A stretch of 64,000 bases of DNA from Pseudomonadota bacterium (GTDB lineage: Bacteria > Pseudomonadota > Gammaproteobacteria > Acidiferrobacterales > Acidiferrobacteraceae): positions 62,001-126,000 of the forward strand of contig JAJYPD010000002.1 of assembly GCA_021795715.1 (NCBI GenBank), in the 5' to 3' direction. Under the pieces are notes generated by a model that saw nothing but the letters and a program-made list of their open reading frames with translations, was not told the DNA's origin and ran no database searches. The translations under genes were made by a program, and so were the position numbers. Positions 36,196 to 46,063 of this stretch are shown in pieces. Position 1 is the stretch's first letter. Each line of letters starts with the position of its first letter.

Positions 36196-36228
36196 ACCCC
36201 CGCTTCGTCTTTACCGACAATCGGGGGT
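36196..36228 (+). terminator. weak hairpin between cysS and ilvB
   Basis: ACCCCCG (36196-36202) can pair with CGGGGGT (36222-36228) across a 19-nt loop, followed by TT. It may be a partial terminator or leader structure of ilvB; no leader peptide rich in Ile, Val or Leu codons is visible. Confidence 0.35.
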
Positions 36229-36253
36229 TTCCGGTCAGATCATTAGGTTGGTA

Positions 36254-37987
36254 ATGAAGCGGGGTGGTGTCGTGGAACTCACGGGTGCCGAGATTTTTGT
36301 GCAGTGCCTCCAGGATGAGGGTGTCGAGTACCTTTTCGGATATCCCGGGGGTGCCGTACTGTACATTTACGACGCGCTCTACAAGCAGGACCAAATCCGG
36401 CACATCCTCGTCCGCCACGAGCAGGGCGCCACGCACGCGGCCGATGGCTATGCGCGTTCGACCGGCAAGCCGGGGGTGGTTCTCGTCACCTCAGGGCCCG
36501 GCGCGACCAACGCCGTCACCGGCATCGCCACCGCGTACATGGATTCGGTGCCGCTGGTGGTCTTCACCGGACAGGTGATGACACACCTCATTGGGGATGA
36601 CGCGTTCCAGGAGGTCGATGCCATCGGCATCACGCGGCCCTGCGTCAAGCACAGCTTCATGGTGAAGGACGTGCGTGAACTGGCGGTGACGATTCGGCGG
36701 GCTTTTCATGTCGCCACCACCGGCCGCCCGGGCCCCGTCGTGGTCGATATTCCAAAGGACATTACCGCGCAGAAGACGGACTACGTCTTTCCGGCCGATC
36801 CGACCTTGCGCTCGTACAAGCCCGTCACCCAGTGGGACCCGCAAGGCATCCGCAAGGCATCCGAGATCCTGCTCGAGGCCAAGCGCCCGATGGTGTATAC
36901 GGGCGGGGGCGTGATCCTTGGCAACGGCGCCGATGAACTGACGGCGCTCGTGCGCTGGCTCGGCGCGCCGTGCACCAACACCTTGATGGGCCTGGGCGCC
37001 TTTCCGGCCAGTGATCCGCTGTTTGTGGGCATGCTCGGCATGCACGGCACGTATGAAGCCAACATGGCCATGCACGAGTGCGATGTGCTGCTGGCCATCG
37101 GCGCCCGGTTCGATGACCGGGTGACGGGAGATCTGGACAAATTCTGCCCGCATGCGCGCATCATTCATGTCGACATCGATCCGGCCTCGATCCAGAAGAA
37201 CGTGGCGGTGGAGGTGGCGGTCATCGGCGATGCGCGCGGCGTCATGCGTGACATGCTGTCGGCCCTGCAGGCAAGCGGACGGCGCCTCGACAAGGACGCG
37301 CTGGCCCATTGGTGGCGGCAGATCGGCGTGTGGCGGGCGCGGGACTGCCTGCGCTATGACCGTGACAATGTCGATGTCATCAAGCCCCAGTATGTGCTGG
37401 AGGCGCTGCACCGGCTGACCCGCGGGGATGCGTTCATCACCTCGGATGTGGGCCAGCACCAGATGTGGACCGCGCAGTTTTATCACTTCGACAAGCCGCG
37501 CCGCTGGATCAACTCGGGCGGGCTTGGCACGATGGGGTTCGGCCTGCCGGCGGCGATCGGCGTGCAGCTCGCCCATCCAGGCGACACGGTCGTGTGCGTG
37601 ACCGGCGAGGCGAGCATCCAGATGTGCATCCAGGAACTGTCGACGTGCAAGCAGTACGACCTGCCGATCAAGATCGTGAACCTGAACAACCGCTACATGG
37701 GCATGGTCCGGCAGTGGCAGGAATTCTTTTACCAGAGCCGCTACTCGCATTCGTACATGGAGGCCCTGCCGGACTTCGTCAAGCTGGCGGAGAGCTACGG
37801 GCATACGGGCTTGCGCATTGACAGGCGCGGCGACGTCGAAGCGGCGCTGAAGGAGGCGCTGGCGCGGCGGGATCGCCTGGTGTTCCTGGATTTCATTACC
37901 GACCAGACGGAAAACGTCTATCCCATGATCGCCGCCGGCGCGGGGCATCATGAAATGCATCTGTCACCTGACCGCGAACTCGCCTGA
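36254..37987 (+). CDS. ilvB: acetolactate synthase, large subunit
   Basis: A 577-residue thiamine-diphosphate enzyme at the first step of valine/isoleucine synthesis. The cofactor-activating Glu is in RHEQGATHAADGYAR; the ThDP/Mg motif begins GEASIQM and ends NLNNRYMGM, with Glu and Ala where many homologues have GDGS or GEGS. Length is standard. Start ATG 36254 is used; TTG 36248 and GTG 36272 (giving MELTGAEIF, close to the conserved start) are alternatives. ilvH follows with no gap. Confidence 0.95.
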   Translation: MKRGGVVELTGAEIFVQCLQDEGVEYLFGYPGGAVLYIYDALYKQDQIRHILVRHEQGATHAADGYARSTGKPGVVLVTSGPGATNAVTGIATAYMDSVPLVVFTGQVMTHLIGDDAFQEVDAIGITRPCVKHSFMVKDVRELAVTIRRAFHVATTGRPGPVVVDIPKDITAQKTDYVFPADPTLRSYKPVTQWDPQGIRKASEILLEAKRPMVYTGGGVILGNGADELTALVRWLGAPCTNTLMGLGAFPASDPLFVGMLGMHGTYEANMAMHECDVLLAIGARFDDRVTGDLDKFCPHARIIHVDIDPASIQKNVAVEVAVIGDARGVMRDMLSALQASGRRLDKDALAHWWRQIGVWRARDCLRYDRDNVDVIKPQYVLEALHRLTRGDAFITSDVGQHQMWTAQFYHFDKPRRWINSGGLGTMGFGLPAAIGVQLAHPGDTVVCVTGEASIQMCIQELSTCKQYDLPIKIVNLNNRYMGMVRQWQEFFYQSRYSHSYMEALPDFVKLAESYGHTGLRIDRRGDVEAALKEALARRDRLVFLDFITDQTENVYPMIAAGAGHHEMHLSPDRELA

Positions 37988-38491
37988 ATGCGACATATCA
38001 TTTCTATTCTTCTCGAGAACGAGGCGGGAGCCCTGTCGCGCGTGGCCGGGCTCTTTTCCGCCCGCGGATACAATATCGAGTCACTGACCGTGGCCCCCAC
38101 CGAGGATCCCACGCTGTCGCGCATGACGCTGGTGACGAGCGGCCCCGAGGCCGTCGTGGACCAGATCCGCAAGCAGCTGAACAAGCTGGTCGATGTCGTC
38201 AAGCTTGTCGATCTGATGGAAGGGCAGCGCATCGAGCGGGAGATGCTGCTCATCAAGGTACGCGCCGACAACGGCGGTGAGCGCGATGAGATCAAACGCC
38301 TGGCCGACATCTTTCGTGGCCGCATCATCGATGTCACGGAATCGGCCTATACGATCGAACTGACAGGCGATGGCGGCAAACTGGACGCCTTCATTGCCGT
38401 CATCCATCCGCGGCGCATCCTGGAGGTCGTCCGCTCGGGTGTCATCGGGATTGCCCGCGGCGAAGAGATCGCCTGCCGGTTGTCCGCGTAA
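37988..38491 (+). CDS. ilvH: acetolactate synthase, small regulatory subunit
   Basis: A 167-residue regulatory subunit with an N-terminal ACT domain (HIISILLENEAGALSRVAGLF, RGYNIESLTV) that binds valine, and the conserved C-terminal half (ADIFRGRIIDV). It begins directly after the ilvB stop. Full-length ilvH/ilvN type. Confidence 0.97.
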   Translation: MRHIISILLENEAGALSRVAGLFSARGYNIESLTVAPTEDPTLSRMTLVTSGPEAVVDQIRKQLNKLVDVVKLVDLMEGQRIEREMLLIKVRADNGGERDEIKRLADIFRGRIIDVTESAYTIELTGDGGKLDAFIAVIHPRRILEVVRSGVIGIARGEEIACRLSA

Positions 38492-38513
38492 CAGGGACGA
38501 ACTTTAACCGTAA

Positions 38514-40243
<1,730 letters not shown>

Positions 40244-40250
40244 GGAGCCA

Positions 40251-41021
40251 ATGAGGACGACGATGGACGACAAACGCAAGGGCATTTACATTCTGCCGAA
40301 CCTGTTTACGACCGGTGCGTTGTTTGCCGGCTTCTACGCCATCGTGCAGGCGATGAAGGGCCATTTCTATCACGCGCCGATCGCCATCTTCATTGCCATG
40401 GTCCTAGACGGTCTTGATGGCCGCGTGGCGCGCTGGACGCATACCGAAAGCGATTTTGGCGCCCAGTACGACAGCCTGTCGGACATGGTCTCGTTCGGGC
40501 TTGCGCCCGCCCTGGTCGTGTATGAGCGGGCGCTGGCGAGCTTTGGCAAGCTGGGCTGGCTTGCGGCGTTCATCTATTCGGCGGCAGCCGCCCTGCGGCT
40601 GGCGCGCTTCAATACGCAGGCCGCAGGCGACCGCCGCCTGTCGTTCCAGGGCCTGCCGAGCCCGGCGGCCGCCGCGGTCGTGGTGGGTCTCGTGTGGGTC
40701 ATGCAGGGCAATGGCACGCCGCACATGTGGCTGCGTCTGGTCACACTCATCCTGACCGTCCTCGTCGGTGCGGCCATGGTCAGCAACATCCGCTACCAGA
40801 GCTTCAAGCACATCGATCTGAAGGGGCGCGTGCCGTTCATTGCCGTGCTGGCGATGGTGCTCACGTTCGTCCTGATCTCGCTCGATCCGCCATGGGTGCT
40901 GTTTGCGCTCTTCCTCGGTTATGCGTTGTCCGGGCCGGCCCATTCGCTGATCCGCCAGTATCGCCGCGGGTTTATCCATTCACGGCGCGAGACGGACGCG
41001 GATTCAGCCGAGCATCACTAA
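40251..41021 (+). CDS. pssA: CDP-diacylglycerol-serine O-phosphatidyltransferase
   Basis: A 256-residue multi-pass inner-membrane enzyme of the CDP-alcohol phosphotransferase family. The signature D-G-x2-G-R-x-AR followed by G-x3-D-x3-D is seen in VLDGLDGRVARW and GAQYDSLSD. It makes phosphatidylserine for Psd directly upstream, so the two genes form a pathway pair. TTGAGGAG overlaps the psd stop as ribosome-binding site for ATG 40251. About seven hydrophobic segments are visible. Confidence 0.93.
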   Translation: MRTTMDDKRKGIYILPNLFTTGALFAGFYAIVQAMKGHFYHAPIAIFIAMVLDGLDGRVARWTHTESDFGAQYDSLSDMVSFGLAPALVVYERALASFGKLGWLAAFIYSAAAALRLARFNTQAAGDRRLSFQGLPSPAAAAVVVGLVWVMQGNGTPHMWLRLVTLILTVLVGAAMVSNIRYQSFKHIDLKGRVPFIAVLAMVLTFVLISLDPPWVLFALFLGYALSGPAHSLIRQYRRGFIHSRRETDADSAEHH

Positions 41022-41170
41022 GGCCGCGTTTCCCGTCTGGTGCCGCACCCCACCCCGGCTTCCCGGCCGGGCCCGGATGGACTTGCCTGCGTCTTTTGGC
41101 TAGAGTCCAGACTTTCCCTGTTCCGAAGTGAGAAGGCCGGTGGTGGTGCAGACCGCCCTTGGAGAGTGAT

Positions 41171-42715
41171 ATGAGCGAGCGATTGGTGATCTTCGACACG
41201 ACTTTGCGCGACGGCGAGCAGAGCCCCGGGGCATCCATGACATGCGATGAAAAGGTTCGCATAGCCCATGCGCTTGAGCGTCTCAAGGTCGATGTCATCG
41301 AGGCCGGTTTCCCCGTCGCGAGCCCTGACGATTTCAGTGCCGTGAAGGCGGTGGCGGAAGTCGTGACCGAAAGCCGTGTGTGCGGCCTCTCGCGCGCCCT
41401 GCCCAGGGACATCGAGTGTGCGGCGGAGGCGCTAAAGCCCGCCCGCGCCTCGCGTATCCACACCTTCATTGCCACATCGCCCATCCATATGCGCGAAAAG
41501 CTGCGCATGAGCCCCGAAGATGTGCTGGCGGGCGCCGTCAAGGCGGTCCGGCATGCGCGGCGATTTACCGATGACGTCGAGTTCTCGGCCGAAGACGCGG
41601 GCCGCTCCGATGCCGATTTTCTGAGCCGGATCATGGAGGCGGTGATCGACGCGGGCGCGCGCACGGTCAACATTCCCGATACCGTCGGCTACAACATGCC
41701 CTCGCAATTCGGCGAACTGATCGCGACGCTGATGACGCGGGTGCCGAATGCGGACAAGGCCGTCTGGTCGGTGCACTGCCACAATGATCTGGGTCTGGCG
41801 GTGGCCAATTCCCTGGCTGCGGTTTTGCGGGGCGCGCGGCAGGTCGAGTGCACCATCAATGGTCTGGGTGAGCGTGCCGGCAATGCCGCGCTCGAGGAGA
41901 TCGTCATGGCGGTACGCACGCGCCGCGATCTGTTTGACTGCGATACGCGCATTGATGCGACACAGATCGTGGCCGCAAGCCGCCTGGTGTCGACGGTGAC
42001 GGGTTTCGCGGTACAGCCAAACAAGGCCATCGTCGGCGCCAACGCCTTTGCGCACGAGGCCGGGATCCATCAGGACGGGGTCATCAAGAACCGCGAGACA
42101 TACGAGATCATGCGCGCCGAGGACGTGGGTTGGACGGCCAACCGCATGGTGCTCGGCAAGCACTCGGGCCGCAACGCCTTTCGTACGCGGCTGGCCGAGA
42201 TCGGTATCGTACTGAAAGACGATGAAGCCCTGAATGCGGCCTTTGCGCGCTTCAAGGAACTGGCGGACAAAAAGCACGAGATCTTCGACGAGGATCTGCA
42301 GGCGCTGCTCAGCGAACGTGCGACCGAGGCGGTCGAGAGCGTGCGGCTCGTCAGTCTCAAGGTGTGCTCGGAGACCGGCACCAAGCCGGTGGCGGAGATC
42401 GCGCTGGCGGTGGACGGGCAGCCCCGGCACGCGTCGGCGGAAGGCGGCGGGCCGGTGGACGCATCGTTTCGCGCAATCGAAAAGATCGTGGCCACGGGTG
42501 CGAGCCTGCAGCTGTACGCCGTCAACGCCATCACCGGCGGCACCGATGCCCAGGGGGAGGTGACGGTTCGCCTGGAGCGTGAGGGGCGGATCGTCAATGG
42601 CAACGGTGCCGATACCGACATCGTCATCGCCTCGGCGAAGGCCTATCTCAACGCCCTGAACAAGCTCATCGTGCCGCACGAACGGACGCACCCGCAGTCA
42701 TCGCGCGCAATCTAG
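41171..42715 (+). CDS. leuA: 2-isopropylmalate synthase
   Basis: A 514-residue long-form LeuA. The catalytic barrel starts with [13 protein letters not shown], metal-binding HCHNDLGLA is in the middle, and the C-terminal LeuA dimer/regulatory domain (about residues 390-510) is present, giving leucine feedback. ATG 41171 follows GGAGAG. The 149-nt gap upstream (41022-41170) contains GC-rich inverted stretches but no obvious leader peptide with leucine codons. leuB/C/D are not in the window. Confidence 0.95.
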   Translation: MSERLVIFDTTLRDGEQSPGASMTCDEKVRIAHALERLKVDVIEAGFPVASPDDFSAVKAVAEVVTESRVCGLSRALPRDIECAAEALKPARASRIHTFIATSPIHMREKLRMSPEDVLAGAVKAVRHARRFTDDVEFSAEDAGRSDADFLSRIMEAVIDAGARTVNIPDTVGYNMPSQFGELIATLMTRVPNADKAVWSVHCHNDLGLAVANSLAAVLRGARQVECTINGLGERAGNAALEEIVMAVRTRRDLFDCDTRIDATQIVAASRLVSTVTGFAVQPNKAIVGANAFAHEAGIHQDGVIKNRETYEIMRAEDVGWTANRMVLGKHSGRNAFRTRLAEIGIVLKDDEALNAAFARFKELADKKHEIFDEDLQALLSERATEAVESVRLVSLKVCSETGTKPVAEIALAVDGQPRHASAEGGGPVDASFRAIEKIVATGASLQLYAVNAITGGTDAQGEVTVRLEREGRIVNGNGADTDIVIASAKAYLNALNKLIVPHERTHPQSSRAI

Positions 42716-43097
42716 GAAAGCCCTCTCCGACCTTTGGTGGATAGGGGTTCTGGCGGCGGCCCCTTATGGTAGGGGGGGCTGGGATGGCGATCAGGGATTT
42801 GATTGAAGTCGGAGCGCAGGAAGCGCGGGCACGACACAGACAAGGACGAAATCAGGACACAGGGATGTCCGGGTGGGGTCGATCCCCCATCACCTGAGTG
42901 GACGGCCGGCAGGGAGGCCGCCGTCTCTTTTGTCGCCGGTGGCAGGACCGGTTTTCCCCAGTTACGATCAGTGGCGCGACACACCTCGCCGTTTCCCCGC
43001 AGGGAACGGGGGAGGCCGCCGATGGATGAATCCGCGACTTATGCAGGCCAAGGCGGACGGGCATCGTCCCATGCGCCCCTTTACCCCTTCTTTCTCA
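42716..43097. other. non-coding region between leuA and lexA
   Basis: About 380 nt without a convincing gene. At 42741-42778 three short segments (ATAGGGG, CCCCTTAT and TAGGGGG) can pair in two mutually exclusive hairpins. At 42873-42897 a GGTGGGG arm pairs with the CCCC(C)ATCACC segment around TCGAT, resembling a tRNA T-arm but without a matching acceptor strand. The rest shows no repeat, promoter or coding pattern I can support. Frames that cross into lexA (for example 42803-43222) have unnatural composition. Confidence 0.5.
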
Positions 43098-43117
43098 TAC
43101 TGTATATATATACAGTA
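43098..43117. promoter_or_regulatory. LexA operator (SOS box) at the lexA start codon
   Basis: The 16-bp sequence CTGTATATATATACAG (43100-43115) is a perfect palindrome identical to the consensus gammaproteobacterial SOS box, flanked by TA and TA. The lexA ATG begins at 43117, so the box ends one base before the start codon. Transcription from a promoter whose -10 lies in the AT-rich box would yield a leaderless or nearly leaderless message; LexA would then repress itself and the downstream imu genes. Confidence 0.93.
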
Positions 43118-43722
43118 TGCATTCCCTCACCGATCGTCAGCGGCAGATTCTGGATTGGATCCGGCGTGAAACCGAGGCCAATGGCAGGCCGCCTACGCGG
43201 GCGGAAATGGCCACGGCACTAGGCTTCCGGTCCGTCAACGCCGCCGAGGACCATCTGCGGGCGCTGGCCCGCAAGGGGGCCATCCGGCTGATTCCGGGCA
43301 GCGCGCGCGGCATCCAGCTGAAGGATGGTCCGCCCGAAGACGCAGGTTTGTGGGTGGTCGGGCGTGTGGCAGCCGGTCAGCCGGTTCTGGCCCGGGAACA
43401 CCTGACCGTCCGGCACGCCATCGACCCCCGAACGTTCCGGCCGGCGGCCGATTATCTGTTGACCGTCATCGGGGAGAGCATGCGCGACGCAGGGCTGCTG
43501 GACGGCGATTTGCTGGCGGTGCACAAGAGTCCGGAGGCCCGCGAGGGGCAGATCGTGGTGGCACGGCTGGGTGAGGAGGTGACGGTCAAGCGCTTCAGCC
43601 GGCGCCAGGGTGCGATCTGGCTTTTGCCGGAGAATCCGGCCTACCAGCCCATCATCGTCCGGCCCGGCGAGGATCTGGTGATCGAGGGTGTGGGTGTGGG
43701 TGTGGTACGCCTGGAGGTGTAG
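43117..43722 (+). CDS. lexA: LexA repressor
   Basis: A 201-residue SOS repressor. The N-terminal winged HTH runs to about residue 65 (PTRAEMATALGF). The self-cleavage site is Ala86-Gly87 in RVAAGQP, and the catalytic dyad is Ser121 (GESM) and Lys158 (TVKRF), spaced 37 residues apart as in E. coli. RecA-activated cleavage would relieve the cassette. The start abuts the SOS box with no room for a Shine-Dalgarno sequence; no later in-frame ATG keeps the HTH. imuA starts at the base after its stop. Confidence 0.96.
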   Translation: MHSLTDRQRQILDWIRRETEANGRPPTRAEMATALGFRSVNAAEDHLRALARKGAIRLIPGSARGIQLKDGPPEDAGLWVVGRVAAGQPVLAREHLTVRHAIDPRTFRPAADYLLTVIGESMRDAGLLDGDLLAVHKSPEAREGQIVVARLGEEVTVKRFSRRQGAIWLLPENPAYQPIIVRPGEDLVIEGVGVGVVRLEV

Positions 43723-44382
43723 ATGCGATTGACATCTGCGCTCGTCCGGGCGGGTGTGACGCGCGGTATGCCGGTTCGCCCCCCGCGCGCCCTGCCAACC
43801 GGATTTGCGGATCTCGATGCCTGCCTGCCGGATCGCGGGTGGCCGCAGGGTGCGCTCGTGGAATTGCGGCCAGCGGCCAGCGGGATTGGTGAATTGCAGT
43901 TGCTGATGCCCGTGTTGGCACGGCTCAGCCAGGAAGCCCGGTATCTGGTCTGGGTGGCGCCGCCGCATCGCCTGTCGGCGCCCATGCTGGTGGCGCACCA
44001 GATTGCCCTGGAGCGGGTGCTGACCGTGCATCCACAGACCCACAAAGAGACGTTGTGGTCGGTGTACCAGGCCTTGTCGAGCGCCTCTGTGGGCGCCGTG
44101 ATGTGCTGGTTTTCTGCCATCCGGCACGGCGAATTCCGCGCGCTCGCGCGAGCCGCCGCGCAAGGCGGCCGGGTCGGGTTTTGTTTTTTGCCCACAGCCA
44201 TGGCACCGCAGACCGCCCGGCTGCGGCTGGTGTTGCGCCCCGTGCCCCAGGGTTTGCGGGTCGATGTGGATGGCCGGCGCGTGCGGGCGCCGGTCGTCAT
44301 TACCGATATCCACCGCAAGGTCTCCGTTTTGTGCCGCGCGGAAGGCCGGAGGCGGCAGGGCTTGGACGATGCGCCGGGATAG
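43723..44382 (+). CDS. imuA: ImuA, RecA-like accessory protein of the SOS mutasome
   Basis: A 219-residue protein resembling ImuA/SulA-like RecA-related proteins: ALPTGFADLDACLPDRGWPQGALVEL matches the RecA-like N-terminal core, but the ATP-binding loop is degenerate (PAASGIGELQL). It helps ImuB and DnaE2 in translesion synthesis in the known operon. It begins immediately after lexA, so all four genes likely share the lexA promoter and SOS control. A GC-rich hairpin (44401-44429) follows. Confidence 0.85.
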   Translation: MRLTSALVRAGVTRGMPVRPPRALPTGFADLDACLPDRGWPQGALVELRPAASGIGELQLLMPVLARLSQEARYLVWVAPPHRLSAPMLVAHQIALERVLTVHPQTHKETLWSVYQALSSASVGAVMCWFSAIRHGEFRALARAAAQGGRVGFCFLPTAMAPQTARLRLVLRPVPQGLRVDVDGRRVRAPVVITDIHRKVSVLCRAEGRRRQGLDDAPG

Positions 44383-44400
44383 CTGGTTTCGGGCTGCGGC

Positions 44401-44429
44401 CGGGCCGTTGCGGCCGTAAAGACGGCCCG
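44401..44429 (+). terminator. hairpin between imuA and imuB
   Basis: CGGGCCGT (44401-44408) pairs with ACGGCCCG (44422-44429) across a 13-nt loop. No T-run follows directly. It may lower expression of imuB relative to lexA-imuA. Confidence 0.4.
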
Positions 44430-44541
44430 CGGGCCCTCTTTCCGCGCCGGGGCGCACAAGCGGAGAGGCCGGATCAACGATCGGGCAAGCCTGGCGGAAC
44501 GGTTTGCCGTTTTGGAGTCTTTGGGAAGCAGGTCGGAAACG

Positions 44542-45951
44542 ATGTTGTGGCTTGCGGTGGTGGTGCCCGATTTACCGCTTCTGGCATTCCCCGGTCACCC
44601 GTCCCCCTTTGCTGTGACGGAGGGCCGCCGGCTGCTGGCCTGTGACGGCAAGGCGCGCTCGCACGGTCTTTCCCCCGGCATGTCGGCGACCGAGTCGGGC
44701 GTGCTGTGTTCGGATCTGTCTTTGCGCGACCGGGACCGGGAAGCCGAAGGGCGGGTGTTGTCCATCGTGGCGTCGATTCTGTACCGGGTCAGTCCGCATG
44801 TGGGCGTCCGTCCCAGTGGCGCGGTGGCACAGTTTACCGATCAGGTCACGCCGTTTCGGGATATCCGGCGTGTGCTGGACGATCTGCAGGAGCGTTTCTG
44901 CAAGGCGGGTATCACGGCGACGATGGCCTGCGCGCCGACGGCAGAGGCGGCGATGCTGTGCGCGACAGCCGATCCCGGACGCGTTCTGACCAGACAGGAC
45001 AACTGGCGGGAGCATGTGGCGCGGCTGCCGGTGACGTGTCTGCCCTTTGCCGAATACGCCGGCCTTTTCGAGGAACTGCGGCTCCGGACGCTCGGCGAGT
45101 GCCTGGCGTTGCCACGCGCGGGGCTCATGCGCCGTTTCGGTGCCGGGGTGGGGGCGTTCTTCGACCGCCTGCTGGGCACGCAGGCCGAAATCCTCGTGCC
45201 CTGGCGGCCACCGGTGGCGTTTTCCCGCCGGCTGCATGCGCCTTATGCGCTAGACAGCGAGGAGGCCCTGCTGTTTGCCCTGAGAAGGCCGTTGGCGCAT
45301 CTCACGCAGGTCCTGCGCCGCCACGACGCCATGGCAGACCAGTTGGTGCTGGACCTGACCGGGGACGGGCAGACACAGACACAGACGTTTCGTCTGACGA
45401 CACCGGCGCGCCGCGGCGAGGCCTTTCTGATGCTGATCCGCGAGCGATTCCGTGACCGGAGTCTGCCGTTTGCCGTCACGGATATCCGTGTCCACTGTGA
45501 TGTGTCGGTGGCACGCGAAGGCAGTCTCACGTTGTGGCCGGAAGGGGGTGTCAGGGCGGAGGAGTGGGGCGTTCTGGTCGACCGTCTGCAGGCGCGGCTC
45601 GGATCGTCATCGGTCTGCACTGTGCGCTGGCATGCGGATCATCGCCCGGAGAAGGCCACCCGGGAGTGGCCGTGGTCATCTTCCGTGCCGGCGTCGTGCG
45701 GCGGGGCGGTGGAGGCGCATCACCCCTTGTGGCTCGTCGATCCGCCGGAGAGTCTGGCCATGGCGGATGGCCAGCCGCGGTGGCAGGGAGAACCGCTGGA
45801 ATGGCTGGAGGGACCCGAGCGGATCGAGAGCGGGTGGTGGGATGGGGCCGTCCCGCGCGAGTATTTCGTGGTGCGCGCCACGCCGGGACAGCGTCTGTGG
45901 ATCTTCAGGACCCGCGAAAACCAGTGGTTTCTGCAGGGATATTTCGCATAA
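44542..45951 (+). CDS. imuB: ImuB, catalytically inactive Y-family polymerase adaptor
   Basis: A 469-residue Y-family DNA-polymerase-like protein. The opening strand LWLAVVVPDLPLLAF lacks the catalytic Asp-Met motif of active Y-family enzymes, consistent with ImuB acting as a hub that binds the beta clamp, ImuA and DnaE2. The palm and little-finger-like parts extend to about residue 330, followed by a long C-terminal region ending in the motif WFLQGYFA. ATG 44542 was preferred; TTG 44512 would add ten residues. dnaE2 follows after 112 nt. Confidence 0.87.
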   Translation: MLWLAVVVPDLPLLAFPGHPSPFAVTEGRRLLACDGKARSHGLSPGMSATESGVLCSDLSLRDRDREAEGRVLSIVASILYRVSPHVGVRPSGAVAQFTDQVTPFRDIRRVLDDLQERFCKAGITATMACAPTAEAAMLCATADPGRVLTRQDNWREHVARLPVTCLPFAEYAGLFEELRLRTLGECLALPRAGLMRRFGAGVGAFFDRLLGTQAEILVPWRPPVAFSRRLHAPYALDSEEALLFALRRPLAHLTQVLRRHDAMADQLVLDLTGDGQTQTQTFRLTTPARRGEAFLMLIRERFRDRSLPFAVTDIRVHCDVSVAREGSLTLWPEGGVRAEEWGVLVDRLQARLGSSSVCTVRWHADHRPEKATREWPWSSSVPASCGGAVEAHHPLWLVDPPESLAMADGQPRWQGEPLEWLEGPERIESGWWDGAVPREYFVVRATPGQRLWIFRTRENQWFLQGYFA

Positions 45952-46063
45952 AGGCGATGTGCGGGCCTTGGGTGCCCGTCTTGAGGTTTACGACAACGAA
46001 AGGCCGAGGCACACGGAAGGAGCCTGCCGGCGCATGGGTTCGGGCGGACTGCACGGGTGGAAA

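Noticed and set aside
42873-42897. T-arm-like hairpin suggesting a tRNA or tmRNA 3' end
   Set aside because: No complementary acceptor strand, anticodon arm or CCA end is found in the expected place.
42803-43222. Possible 139-residue gene before lexA
   Set aside because: It overlaps the SOS box and the lexA HTH in another frame and has no recognisable pattern or ribosome-binding site.
45452-46063. Upstream extension of dnaE2 through imuB
   Set aside because: The extension is Arg/Gly-rich, lies wholly in another frame of imuB, and the PHP domain starts normally at 46064.
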